Assembly: GCF_018687715.1 (NCBI RefSeq) | Contig: NC_056762.1 | Span: forward strand, 41,695,520 to 41,759,519 | DNA length: 64,000 bases | Source of the DNA: Carya illinoinensis | Lineage: Eukaryota; Streptophyta; Magnoliopsida; Fagales; Juglandaceae | Reading direction: 5' to 3' | Shown: piece after piece, positions 34,801 through 47,338 of the stretch | Layout of the letters: each line of letters begins with the position of its first letter | How positions within the stretch are numbered: the stretch's first letter is position 1 | The notes under the pieces: generated by a model | What the model was told of the DNA's origin: nothing | The model's database searches: none | Seen by the model: the letters and a program-made list of their open reading frames with translations, nothing else | Translations under genes and position numbers: made by a program

Positions 34801-35827
34801 GAAAAGAGAATGCTACAGGGAGAATGATTATCAATCAGAAATGCATTGGAAAAGGCACTTCTGCTTTAGCCATGGTTAGGGGTCAGAAAGGAACAAAACA
34901 GTTTGGACAAAGGGGTGGAGGAGGATTAGTCGGTTCAAAGGTAAAGGTAATATTCAGTTATTAATCTTTTCAAAAGCATCCAGAGTTTTGCTCTCTTGTT
35001 CAGATTGTTGTTGTTTGTGGAAGATTTCCCTCTTTTTAACATTACTTTCAAAGCTACATTTAAACGGAGCTTGTGCAAATACTTGATAGTATCTCTGCAA
35101 ATGCCAACTAGGTTAAGATAATAAGAACTCTCAAAATCATGACATCTCCTTTTGGTGATTACTGGTTTATGTTCTAATCCTCTACTGCATAAATATTGGG
35201 TTGAGTGACCAACTTTGTTTGTTTCTTATTCATGCAACTTCTGGTGGTTTGGAAGATTGGGATTGAAAGTGCCATCAATTATATTTATGGCTTTAATTGT
35301 TTGTGATTGAGATGGGATTGAAAGTGTCAGGGCCTAGCTTTGAAGTACCTGTAATATGGCCATGTAAAATCCACAGCTCCCTCTTTTTGTGCACATTTTA
35401 GTTATAGAAAATATGACTTTCCATACGACTATCATAGGGAATCAGATACCTGTTCTTGGGCTATGGATTTTGTTTGATATTGCTGTTCTTCCTAAAATCT
35501 ACACGAGCAATTTTGCTTGCTTTTAGTACTGGCAATATGATGAAATATGTTAGTTGTTGTGTTAAAGCAAGTGGATAGATTTTATTGAATTACACTCTCC
35601 ACCCGGTGGCTATAAAATCATGTTATGTCCCCCGAATCCCTGATCAAGTTAGCATAGACCGAGTAATTGCAGATTGTATCTTAACTATTTTAGGGACTAT
35701 TTGCATATGTATTCATCACATTCTCTCTCTTTTTATATCTATTAACTTTTTTGTGCAGGTAAAAGTCACTGATCGGTTTGAAAAGAATAAGGCCGCGAAT
35801 GTGAACCAGAGGGTCTGCCTTCGATGA
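31856..35827 (+). CDS. Plant-specific Ser/Lys-rich protein of unknown function
   Basis: Six exons join in phase: 31856-31894, 33198-33262, 33373-33402, 33504-34380, 34686-34940 and 35759-35827, predicting about 444 residues. The N-terminus is the most family-like part: NDHWTFL, EEIEAPMWVDLTLEVK, then DEWFHTSHLFHQRSSHQLKS. The long fourth exon is rich in Ser, Lys and Arg (LPSSVSRSRGKDYRSKKW) and looks disordered; the last exons are basic (IKSKEKLRAIKPNRS). No enzyme motif, membrane helix or coiled coil is evident. I recall similar uncharacterised proteins in other dicots, but no function. Intron 1 is 1.3 kb. Exon 5 has two possible donors six bases apart (34,941 and 34,947), adding or omitting two residues without a frame change. 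It converges on MRE11, with stop codons 0.7 kb apart. Confidence 0.8.
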
Positions 35828-36515
35828 GAGGGCAATGCATCATTCTGGGGGTTGTGTATATAGTACAAACCTAACATCTTTTTTTACACTGGGAGATGAA
35901 GCGCAACAACAAAAGTTGCCTTCCTTTTATATTGGATTTGAGTGTAAGTTTTGGTTCTTTAGGCTAAATTTCACTGGCGTCTTTGACCCAGATGAAACTG
36001 TCCCCAGGCTTTTTGTGAATGCTTCTCTTTTATTCGCCATAATTAGCCCTTCGTGTTGCAGCTTTTAGTTCTTCTGATTCTATTCCTTTCTGCTTTTGAT
36101 TGTCATCTTCAGATTTGAGCCTGTTTACATTCCAACTATCTTTTGACAATCAATCAATTTTTGATAATTTTGCCATCCATTAAAATCCAACCTATTTTCT
36201 TAAAATTAAATATAACCTTGCACAATAACAACATTACCTGCCAATCATAAGCTTAAATCTGTACAACATGTCAACATAAGCTGGTACCATAGTATGTATC
36301 GGCCAATCAATCATTGCAATTCACAAGATGGACGAATATTTCCGTTGAAGACATTGAACTCTGAACATTTATCCTGCCTCTTTGTAATATATAGCTCATC
36401 CCACATTTCAACTGAGATTTCTTCCTGGCAGATTATACAGCAGAACATTTTCCCGTATCACTATGACTAGTACAAAACAAACACATCTGGACAACTGGGA
36501 TCTTGCGATGTGATT
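35828..36515. other. Convergent 3' ends of two genes
   Basis: About 690 bp between the stop codons of the Ser/Lys-rich gene and MRE11. It must contain both 3' UTRs. I see no additional gene; the open frame at 35,835-36,068 has no domain features. Confidence 0.5.
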
Positions 36516-39500
36516 CTACCTTCTTAAAGCACCGTAGTTTCTTGTTACCTTCAAACAAAAAGAACAGTCAGGTCCAACTAAGTAATCCCAGTAGAGGGAG
36601 AAAAACTATACAACTATAAGATGCTATCATTGCTACGAGTAAAAATAGCCTTCGGAATGAGAGCAAAGGCATTTCCATCAGCCAAACTTCTCTCATTCCA
36701 TCTCAGGTTGCTTGAACCCTTCTGGCTACTCCATGTAAATATGGGCAATAACTGTTTTTTAAAACACATGCAGAAGTCAGCACTCGCTAAAAAAAATGAA
36801 AGTAAAAAGAAAACCAACCCGAGGTTGAGATTTATTTAATCTCTTTGCCATACTGTCGTCGTCGTCTTCTTCGTCATCGTCATCTTTGCTCATGAACATT
36901 TTATGAATAGTAGAGTTGTCAGTTTTCCTTCCCCGTTTAGAGGATTGCTTTGAGCCTCCACCTCTTCCCCTAGGAGCAGCCCTTTTGCGTCCTTTGCCTC
37001 GTACACTTGCATCATTTTCCTTTTCAAAAAATAAAAAATCAAAGACATGAACACATGGTCTAAATTTGAACAAGTATATTAAGAAGTTAGCAGTGTCTAA
37101 TATATTTTACTCAAGGAAAACTGGAACTGAGTTTTGCAAGTGTTGGTGGAGCAGGGCAATGTTCAAATGGAAGTGCCCTCACTAATTCAGGATAGAGACA
37201 AGGAGAGAAACTTGAATGATTTTCATCCATGATCAAGATTAGGAAAGGACAAAAGATACTGCAGACCACATTTATCAAGTATAAGCGAAGAGTCCATACC
37301 AAACTGTCATCAACCTCATCAATTCCATATTTCCCAGCTTCTTCACTTGAAGCAGAATCTACATTATCCTCATCATCAGCAATACTTTGGACAGCAGCTG
37401 TTGCAGAAACTGATGCAGATCTGCAGTAATAATCTTACTTAAGATGATTCACTAGCAACGAGTAAACTTTTTGATGCAACATATATCAGAAGGTGCAGTA
37501 GGGTTCTAATTGCATAGATTCAACAGTTCATACTTCATTTGGTAGACTTCCTATTCTCTCTCTCTTTCTCTCTCTCATATTGTGGTTGTTTCTCATTGTT
37601 CAGGCTTATGATTCACCTCACTCATCAACTCTAAGGTAGAGAAAATGGAAGTGACAAGGAGAAAAGCAAAATACATAGAAAAGAATAACTCCATATTACA
37701 TGTAGATCAGTACTTATATCATCAAAATTCAGGGCCAACAGTGACCTTTCAGAACGACGGAACCCCAGAGCTGCATCAAGAGTTGACTGCTTCAAGTTAC
37801 TGGTACCTCTGCCCCTACCTCTTCCTCTTGCAGAAGTCCTACTTTTTCCAAGTTCATAAGCACCACGAGATGACCTAGATGACCCTCTCCGACCTCTTGC
37901 ACAAGTTCTTGAGCCAGATATTTGTGTTGTGTCTTCATCATCACTAAAGGAAACCGCATTTCCTGTTCCAGCAGCAGTTCTACTTGTTGGATCCTGCATG
38001 AAATTGAAAACACAAGCTCAGAAAGCAGATAATTAGACACATATGCAACCAAAAAAACACAGGCCTAAAAGGTTCCTGGCACATGGATAAGTAATGCAAG
38101 GTCAACAATGAATTATTACCTCTGAAGACTTGGCAGGAGACATAAATTGTGAAGTATCTTTAGGGCGAGTAGACCTTTCCTTGACACGTTCCTGAAAAAT
38201 AATAATAGCAATAATAATAAATAAATAAACATTTATAAACAATCACGACATGAAATTTTGCATGCATGGTAAGGAATATAGGAAGTGAGCCCTCCTTAAA
38301 AGCCAATGTGATGCGTCAACAACACTTAGGTGAAAGAAGTAAACACTGTTTTACAATACATATAAATGAAGACATATTTGTTCCAATCCATGTATACCAA
38401 CTATAACCATGGCAATAGTTGTGTAAACGCCAAAAGGACCCAAGGGCCCGAAGGTGGCTGGTAAGCCTTCTGCAGTAGTCACTCCGTTAGGCCACAGACA
38501 AATTTGCTCTCCTCGCATTGATAAAGCAGTCTTGCTTAGGTGGCACTTTGACTAAAGTTATAAAACTTGACTATTACTTCTTTTCTGGTGAGTAAGATTA
38601 AAATTTTATTGAATCAAGTAAATAGGCATAGCCCAAGTATACAGGAAGTATACAAAAGTGAACACCTAATCACAATTGAGGAACTAGAAGAACATACAAG
38701 AAAATCATTTTGACCATTACTGTAATGATAAAGACAAATACGATGAACTTAAGCTTCTTACCTCCATGCACTCTCCTACTTTAAGAATTAAGTCTTCCTC
38801 TTCAAACTTCAGAGTATCTGCATCCTTGGCAATTTTGTGCTATAGAAGAATTATAAGAAAGAAACCAATCAAAATGAAAATAGAACAGAAATGAGAAGAA
38901 AACAAATTAATCATTTTTATATGATACAATAACTCAAAACTACGTTTAAAATTCTTATATGCAATTATGATAGCAACACAAGACCTCTGTACATACATCC
39001 AGTATATCTAAAGTCAACTCCGTCTCTATTTTCGATGTAAGATGCAGGTGTAAGAATAATAGAGGCTACTTACTCGTGTTTCTTCAAGATTGTATTGCAG
39101 ACAAGAATAGAAAGCCATTTTGTCATCCTTGTTAACAAAATTGTGTAATGCAACATCCAAATCATTGACGGGAAGGATTTCCATTTTCTGCACAATCATA
39201 AACTATACAGGTTTAGATTTGTGACTAAATAAGACCCATCGTGCAACTCAAAAAATATTTCTGCTCTCATTTCCACTTTTGAAATTAGTTGAGATCTTGT
39301 TCTGCAGGTTCCATTTAGCCTACTGACTTAAAAAAGAACATTTGATACACAATAGAGCTTTTTTCTACAGAAACAGTAAACCATACTCATGGAGTAGAAC
39401 TGGAACCCGTTCCTGTATTTCAGTAAAAATCATGCGATTTCAGGGAACAAATTATGTATGCAATAATATATTTATCCATGCCAAAAGCAACGAAAAGGTT

Positions 39501-40024
39501 AATAAAATTCGACGCTTCAGTACCAGATTATTTTCAGCAACTAGAGCCTCTATATTCTGCTGGTTTAGTTCTTCTGGACGAAGACGCTCAGAATCACCAA
39601 TTTTAGCTACATCCCAAAAAGAAACTAAGATTATGGACAAGCATGCAAGTCTAAAAAAGAAAACACAAAACAACTACATCATATCTGATATCAATAATAT
39701 TTAACAACAATTTGAAACTTATAAGATTCAATGTCAAGATAATGCCATAAGCGTCAGGACCCAAGTTATCAAACAAAGTTTTTTTGTAAAAAAGATCAAC
39801 TGTATAGCCCGATGCAGTTCAAGTAGTTCGATGCCCTAGTTTCATTGGTGTTGAACTTGTTACATCAGAAACATAGCCACACTGACCTGCAGCCAGTACA
39901 GACGACCTATACTAGTTGAGCAATCTGCAGTACCAAAGTGTCTTCATTGAGGACGGGAATGCAGAAATACTATTAACACTTTTTAACTTCCAGGTTTTAG
40001 GCACGAGATGATGAAATCCTACCC

Positions 40025-40057
<33 letters not shown>

Positions 40058-43000
40058 CGAAAACACAAAAAAAAAAGATCCAGGTTTCATAAGGTTCTGA
40101 CTTTTATCCATTGTATATTTGGGAATGTTTAAAAAATTTTGTAACATCCCAAATCACTTTACTGCCGTACCCATGTTGAATGTTGCTGACATGGGTAAGG
40201 TTTTGGGCAACTAGACAATCAAGATCGTGAAAATATTTAGAAGAAAGAAATAAAAAAACAAACTTATTAGCCTTCATTTCTGGCGCCTGTCAGTTATTTT
40301 CCTTGTTACTCTTTTTCCTTGTAACTTGTCAACACCATTCTCCATTTTCTTCTTGAAGAGGTTACCCACATCAAAGATTTGAAGATAAACTGAATCTCTT
40401 GATTTATGGAGGATTTTTTTTTTAATCAGTAAATAAGAATTTTATTAAAAATGGAGGATGCTTATAATGGATTCTTTTTAGTAACAGCCCCTAATCAAAT
40501 CTTTTCTATTAAAACCCCATGGTATAGGTGATTTGAATTACCTTCACGCTGACCCTTTCTTGAAGCCTTTGAGAAGATTAGAATGTCTTGGGGATTTGCA
40601 ACCTAGTAGAACCTAAGAAAAATTAATACTCTCTCAAATATGTTGCTTAAGAAAAATGAGCGCTAGTTTTCTAGTTCGACATGGCAGTGACTCAAGGTAC
40701 CTTGCCCACATACTTCTGCCCAAATCTTTGAGGATTTATTGTCATAAATCCAGAGTAATCTACCTGCCAAACACAAAATGATAATGAAAACAGAGCTAAC
40801 TATGAATTTTGCTATGCAGTAAATATCCATTATCCTCCATGAAAGAACTGAAGTGGAATTAAGATAATGAGATTAAATAAGAAATATACAACAATTGCAA
40901 AAGGTGGTTGAGGGAAATTTTTTCAAGATCGCTCTAAGGCTCGCATGCTAAAAGACCCACAATATAGGGGGAACTGGGTGCGGGTCCAATGAGGATGCTA
41001 AGAAAGATTTTTTTTGATAAGTAGAATGCTAAGAAAGATGAGTAGCCCTGATAGTAAAAGTTTAAAAAGAGGAAACTAATGCATCTCTTAAAAGATAAAA
41101 GTTGGCATCAATCGCAGTAAAATGAGACAAAGAAAGCTCTAGATAAAGCTCAACAGCAAAACAAATATTCATGCACCTACTCCATAAAGGGGGCAGTCAA
41201 GGCTTCCATTAGAACAAAGGCTAGTAGAAACACTTAAAATCAGGAGAATGACATATGCAGGCCAAGCTTGCTCCAAAGGTCAAAAGTGAGATGCCCCAAA
41301 AATTCATAGCAGAACAAGTGGTGCTGAGACATGATGATCATCACTAATTGCAGTATCATTTGAAAACAAATTCAGAAAGTACCTTTATGCGAACCAATGG
41401 AAGTTTGAGCTCTGATCTGTTAACAGCCTTTTTACTGGATTTCTCTATCAGATTTCTCACCTAAAAATTCAAACTTTAAATTAAGTTGCTATCAAACAAA
41501 AACAGAACCCTGACACACCAAAACAAGAAAACACTTTCATAACAACTAAAAGGAAAGAAGGAAACTGAAAAGGCACAAATTAATTGCCAATGTGATGTAT
41601 CAATACATACCACTTTATCCAAGTGTTCAAGAATTGAGTTTTGGTCATTGGGATCAATGTCAGGTTCATCCTTTAATATGACCTACATTAAAAATAGTAA
41701 TCACTAAGAATCATTACCAGTATGAAAAAAAAAAAATTATAGCACTAACCTACCTCTGTATACTCAAAAGGCCTCACTGACGTTAAAGGTATCTTAGTCG
41801 GACGATACTGGTTCCCCTATATTATAATGCATGAATATCAAACACAATTCGAATTTAAAATGACCAATAATACTGCTTTGTGAAAAAAGTATTAAATTAG
41901 TGGGCAACCTTAATTTCTAAAAGAAGTACATGTTTTGGCTTTGACTCTCCATCAATAAGTGATGTTGCAACTGAAGAACCTGGTTGTGTAACATGAAACC
42001 CCATCCCGGGAACTTCCTGCAGAAATCAAAATCCACATTTTATTTGTTGAGAGAGATAGAGAGACCAATCTGTGGGGAAAAACGATACTCTTTCAGAAGT
42101 ACCTGAGGATCCACGAGACATTCATGTTCATGCCCCCACACTATGAAATCAAGGAATTGTGGTAAAAAGTGCTCATTTATAGCATTTTTAGGGTTTGTCT
42201 TTACTCTGCACGCCATAGTAGAAGCAAAGATTAATATTCACATACATTGGTTCCTGAGTTATATAATATTAGACCGTTTAAGCACTGAAAGGCACAAAGG
42301 TTATATGAGATTTTGAGACAAATCAACATATTTTCTTTTCATGATTATTCCAAACAATCTCTGCAGAAGAACACTCATAGACAACCTGTTCTGATGAAGT
42401 ACCAAAATGTTGAACCAATCTGACAGTTGACAACCTTCTTGAGATTCAGGCCGCATCCATTGTACAGCATGTGGTGTCTGGTCAAAAAATTATAAAATGA
42501 CACCTAGATGGGCATGCTTAAAAGTCATTAGTCGGAAGATGGAATGTCTATGTGCTGTTTGAAGAAGTACCTGAAACATTCTATTTAACCGTTCATCTCT
42601 AATGTTTCCTAGACCATAGAGAGCCACTGCTGTTGAACCCTGCACTTTATTAAGATTAACAAGTCATGCAACAATGATACTTAAATATCTCAAGTCTGCC
42701 ACTAATGAAATCCACTGACTTATCCAAAAAATAAATAAACTGACAGACCTTTCTGAGAAGAATAGGATAGATAGTAATCTGACCAACACCAGAACCCCCA
42801 AGAACCATTTTCCCAAAATAGTTAACAAGATTGCATGCAGAGAGAATATCGACTGCAGAAAGGTTGTCCTGTAACATCCACTCGTAAGGAACATGAACTC
42901 ATGGTCTAAAGAACTGAAGTAAAAAGAACAATCTTTGAATGTTGAATTAAAAAGTTACCAAACAAAACAAATAGAAGGGCAGAAAATAAAATTTGCTTAG

Positions 43001-46000
43001 TTCCTAGGTAAGACATTAATTTCTTTCATCATGCAACCAGGCAATATTGCCAGCTGTAGGAACTACAGCTCCATCAGCATTAATTTCAACTGCCAGTCTA
43101 AAAAGTGAAGCAGGCAAAAGTTATCCCGGTTGAAAAGCTACCAACATGTTGTAAATCAATGGTTTCAAGTTAAAACAACAAAGATCAAGGCCTAACTAAG
43201 ATATTAAGAAATTCTTATACCTACCACTGGACATTGAACATGGACATACAAGAACATGGACATTTTGAACCCACCCATGGGAAGTACACCCCAAACAAAC
43301 AACCCGACCACTAGAACCATGTATTAAAAAGTTCTAGATATTCTTAAAAATAAAAAACTGGCCACAACTTACAAAAAAAAAAACTTTGTGCTTAAAGCAT
43401 GGAAAAAAACAAAAATAGCATGAGTCATTTTATCATAATATCCATACCACTCCAGCGGGATCATCATGATTTCCATGAATACTGAAGACTGGCAAACCAA
43501 CATTGAAGTGAGGATCTTCATAATTTACATGCCCAAACCTGTTCCAAGTATATTATCATGTTGTTACGATACTTTTTTGCACATGAAAGCATGGAATAAC
43601 TACACGCATGATTTATGTAACCATGTGTGCAGCTAATACAACAATCATGCTTAAGTAGGGTCAGGCAGAACCGCCGATGCCTGATGGAAAATTTTTTTTT
43701 TTTGATAGGTAAAAGTAAATTTTATTAATGAAAAAGGCATAGCCTGAGTACACTAGAGGTATACAAAGATCATGCCAAAGGGTAAGCCTGGTGGAAAATT
43801 TACTGAGCATAATGCAGCATTCATGCGAAAGGGTAAGCTAGATATTTCAGGCAGAATCCACCCTGAAGGGAACAATAAAATAAAATATATCTTAAACCCC
43901 TAGGGGTTGGCTCAAGTGGTAAAGGCCTTGGGCTTGGGGGTATACTCCCCTCAAGTCTAAGGTTCCAATTCTCTTGGGTGCAAACAATCTCTAAGAGCCA
44001 TTGGACTAAGGGATTTTCTGCTTGAATTACCCGAGGTGCACTGGCAAGAAACTCCTTGCCAAGGGCCTGTGCACCCTCAGGATTAGTTGGGACGCTGTTC
44101 CTGGACACTCGATGCGAATCAAAAATAAAATATATCTTAGGCAGGTTATCATACAAAGGATATCCATGCAAGAGAGGATTGGTTAAGAACTGGAATGATT
44201 TCACATGATGGTATGATTATACTCCTAAATAAAGCACAGTAATGCTTTACACTTGCATGGCAGGAACAGGTTTAAGAAGCTCTATCAGACACACAGATGT
44301 GGGGAACAAAATAATGATAACAAGAGGTAGAAAACCCAACAATTTTTTTTATTTTTTTTTTAGCAAGAAATACTTCAAGTGCACATTAAGTCATTACGTA
44401 TTTGCGAAATTCACAGTCTGGTCGCTAACGACTTGGAACTGCACTGGCTGATCGTTAAGGCAATGACGACGGAGAATCTCGATAGCTCTAACTAATGTTG
44501 ACCTTGAAGGCTTATTCTCGTGGAAAAGATCACCACCAAGTAGTAAGAAATCAACCTGATAGCAAATAGGCATCAGTGCATAGTAGCATTTGATAAATAT
44601 GGGCAAATAGTAAGTTATGTACTTGTTACTTATAAAAAAAAAAAAAAAAAAAAGTAAGCTATGTACTTGTTAAATATTTTTCCAGAAAACAAAACAACTT
44701 CCACTAAAGGGAGCTCTCGTAAAAATCTGTGATTCAAATTTAGAGTTTACAATAAGAGGAAGCCACCATCAACCAAAAAAAATGAAAAGCTTATACAAGA
44801 GCAGAAGTGAAAGTACAAGAATCATTTTTCATTTAATTCTGTAAGTAAAGAGGAACAGCTATAGAATGAAGTTGTTATTGGAAAGATAGACATGATATAG
44901 CAATGTTGGCCCTTCCACTACAGATCAAAGGCACCCACTTTTGGAAGGATACACAACTTAATCTGTGTAATGAATGCAAAATCAGTAGAACAAGACCTTC
45001 TCCAGATCATTAAAGAAGATTATAAATATCTATCATAGCAAAATGCTACTGCATATGAAAGACTTAGGAAAAAAAAGGATATTATTGGCTATAACCTGCT
45101 TTTGCTCTGCTATAGAGCATATCTCATCGAATGCCTGGAAAGAATCATGCCGCCGTATTTCGTCCTTCTCCATATATCCGAGATGGCAATCCGTAGCAAC
45201 AAGTATCCGAAGTGTATTGCTTATCTCCTCCCTGAAGACTTATTTAGTTATCAATTCCAACAGGTATTCTCAAGCAGCAACTTAAAAGGGCCCAATTGTG
45301 TCAGATTTCTTTTTCATAAGTAAATAAGATTGTTGCCTCAGCTCTGCTACATGTAGGGTTCTCACTTTTGGACATGATAATACATTTATGGGTAAACCAT
45401 ATGTGTCAAAAAGGACTGCAACAGATCTATTCAACAGTTATGTCCAATGTGAGGAAGAGAATTTTTACCACATGGAGTTCCAGATGGACATATAATTTTC
45501 ATAAAAGTATCAAAACCAATTAAGTTCCTATGTCACTTTGTTAAAAGGACGGTTCATCTCACACTACATAAAGAAGGAGAATCACAAGATTTAATATTTT
45601 AGAACCAAAAACATAGTTAAGCCAAAAAAAAATACCTTTAATAGACTTTGGTACATAGAGAACACGTCAGAACGCTAGGAGAAAATTGCTTTTTGTATGG
45701 CATAGAATAATATTAGAAAGTAAAGCTTCTGCTATTTATATGTAGCATGGATCTTACACTTAACCTCCAACATTTGTGTCCTTTTAACAGAAATACAAAT
45801 GTCTTGCCCTTTGACATTGACGAAAGAAAATTTCATCAAATTCGTCCCTTTAACCACCATAACGTGTGATTGAGTTGGATACCCATTTAACCATTATGCC
45901 CTGTTTGTTCAAATATTAGGTTCCATAAGACAACAAAATTTCCTTGAATACTTTGAATCTTCTCTCCAACGTAATTTGGAACGCCAGAGAATAATGATGA

Positions 46001-46002
46001 TG

Positions 46003-46047
<45 letters not shown>

Positions 46048-46229
46048 GAACTCCTATAAACAGAATCTAGCACAACTATTTGGCTTATTTGACGCGTTTT
46101 TTTTTTAATTGTTGAGAACCAACACTACAAACGGCAAATGTTTAAACTTTACATATTTTCTTTTTCGGTTGTTTCCAAACCAAAGCGTACGGATAGCAGG
46201 TTTTACCTGGATAAGTCTGCCATGGCCAT
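36516..46229 (-). CDS. MRE11: MRE11 double-strand break repair nuclease
   Basis: MRE11 is the nuclease of the MRE11-RAD50-NBS1 complex, acting in break-end resection, meiosis and telomere maintenance. Minus-strand exons: 46207-46229, 45096-45231, 44398-44555, 43448-43538, 42749-42868, 42571-42639, 42386-42477, 42103-42205, 41909-42016, 41754-41816, 41611-41682, 41383-41460, 40701-40763, 40542-40602, 39524-39606, 39074-39187, 38762-38839, 38120-38191, 37746-37993, 37300-37420, 36819-37019, 36516-36548. All phases agree; predicted length is 728 residues, close to Arabidopsis MRE11. Phosphodiesterase motifs are intact: ATDCHLGY (D22, H24), [11 protein letters not shown] (from residue 60), HGNHDD (127-132), LHQN and GHEHE (H255, H257). 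The C-terminal third has an Arg/Gly-rich stretch ([10 protein letters not shown]), an acidic run ([10 protein letters not shown]) and the end [11 protein letters not shown]. Two in-frame ATGs (46229 and 46223) could start it. Introns carry a SINE, LINE ends and a C run. It looks functional. Confidence 0.95.
38579..38715 (-). mobile_element. LINE 3'-end fragment in an MRE11 intron
   Basis: TTTTATTGAATCAAG followed by TAGGCATAGCCCAAGTATAC and AGGAAGTATACAAAAG is the reverse complement of a retrotransposon tail (CTTCCTGTATACTTGGGCTA, then TGCC, then AATAAAATTT). It belongs to the same family as 21,471-21,560 and 43,688-43,772. Confidence 0.55.
40026..40055. repeat. Homopolymer of 30 C
   Basis: An uninterrupted run of 30 C on the plus strand (G on the MRE11 sense strand), in the intron between MRE11 exons 14 and 15, preceded by CCCA. 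Together with the 34-G run at 1,350 it is an unusual feature of this window. Its exact length is unreliable. Confidence 0.85.
43688..43772 (-). mobile_element. LINE 3'-end fragment in MRE11 intron 3
   Basis: A T run then GATAGGTAAAAG, TAAATTTTATTAATG, AAAAAGGCATAGCCTGAGTA and CACTAGAGGTATACAAAG: the reverse complement of a poly-A-tailed retrotransposon 3' end. It lies about 120 bp from the SINE at 43,895. Confidence 0.6.
43895..44121 (+). mobile_element. tRNA-derived SINE in MRE11 intron 3
   Basis: A 227-bp element with an internal RNA polymerase III promoter: box A-like TGGCTCAAGTGG near its 5' end and box B-like GGTTCCAATTC about 50 bp later. It is flanked by perfect 18-bp direct repeats, AAAATAAAATATATCTTA, at 43,877-43,894 and 44,122-44,139, the mark of target-primed retrotransposition. 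It lies antisense to MRE11. The perfect duplications suggest a fairly recent insertion. Confidence 0.85.
46003..46045. repeat. (ATA)n microsatellite
   Basis: About 14 uninterrupted ATA/TAA units after a short ATG/ATGATGAT lead-in, within the first intron of MRE11. Confidence 0.9.
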
Positions 46230-46934
46230 TAAGTAGCACCTCTTGAAACCCACAATTGAGTAGCACCACGAAAATGATATGGCTGACGAGGAGAATGAGA
46301 TAGAGATCAACTTGAATCATTCAAATAAGCCCCAAACCTTGTGAATATATTAACACTAAGAAAAAACGAAATTGACGAGAAAAACCCTAAAAAATGTAAG
46401 ATTCACAATAAATATTAATAAGTTAATGGAAACGAAAAATCAAATCTAAAAGGGAATAACATTACGAAATATAGAACCCTAAGTAGGGTTTAACGGCTTG
46501 GAAATCGTAAAAAGGAAAAGTAGGAAAGCGTGAGAGGTTAGCGTAAAAAGTGACTGCTCTAGGAACTAGTTTAAGTTGCTGATGAATTGTGAAAGAAATT
46601 AAATGCTAAAAATCACACAAAAAGGCGCTTCAACACAACCGATATACCGGTTGTCTTTCATTTTCCTATACTTTCTCGGGGCCCAAACCAAGATCAAGTG
46701 TTAGAGGCAAAGGAAACGCGTAGAGGCAACGAATAGAATGGCGTTCGTAAGCTTTACTTTGGATTCGAAGCAGTAACAGAAGGAGCTGACTCACCGAGAC
46801 GCGGGGAGAAGAAGGGAGCGATGGCGCGGAAGTTTTAAAAAGAACAATGAGATGGAAAATGGTAAAGGGAAATGCATGAACAGTATCAAAAAAATTTTCA
46901 ACTTTATAAATTGGATTTGAAAAAATATATATTT
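46230..46934 (-). promoter_or_regulatory. MRE11 5' flank
   Basis: Promoter and 5'-UTR region of MRE11 (minus strand). Short runs of A, no other gene. The open frame at 46,666-46,941 has no recognisable features. Confidence 0.35.
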
Positions 46935-47100
46935 GGTTCACAATAATATTTTATAAAAATAAATTTTAGAAACTGATTTAATTTATTTTATATACTATAT
47001 CTATTATAATATATAATTTAACGTACGTTTACGTCAATTTGTGAAATTTTTTATTATATAAAATTTGTCTGTAAATTTTGTAATTCTCTGAAGAAAAATA
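46935..47100. mobile_element. MITE-like element, family member 3 of 3
   Basis: Contains GAAACTGATTTAATTT and ACGTCAATTTGTGAAATTTT in the same order and spacing as the copies at 5.9 and 31.2 kb, though more diverged. Non-coding. Confidence 0.4.
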
Positions 47101-47251
47101 AAAATTATAAAAAACATTTTCTATCCGTGTGTTTATTTACATATCCAATAGAATTCTAATATTAGAATTAAAATTTTGAATACCGTGCAGAATGTCGTAT
47201 TGATCAATGTACTAGAATAAAATATTTCGATATCAGTATTATAAACGTATT

Positions 47252-47338
47252 GTATGACCATACATAGTCATTAATTAAGACCATTAAAGTCATCAATGAA
47301 GATCAATCTTTAGCCATTAATTAAGACTATTGAGCTAT
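47252..47338 (-). mobile_element. Possible outer LTR piece of the Athila-type element
   Basis: TGTATGACCATACATAGTCA and the following 67 bp abut the left end of the Ty3 element. If the Ty3 element is removed, along with one copy of the near-duplicated (G/A)CTAT, this runs straight into 59,453 onward, where Athila-type non-coding DNA begins. That fits one LTR split by the insertion. The TG start is tentative, as the other LTR is outside the window. Confidence 0.35.

Noticed and set aside
36621..36839. A plus-strand frame near the MRE11 3' end
   Set aside because: Antisense and overlaps intron 21 and exon 21 of MRE11, whose phase and motifs are unambiguous.
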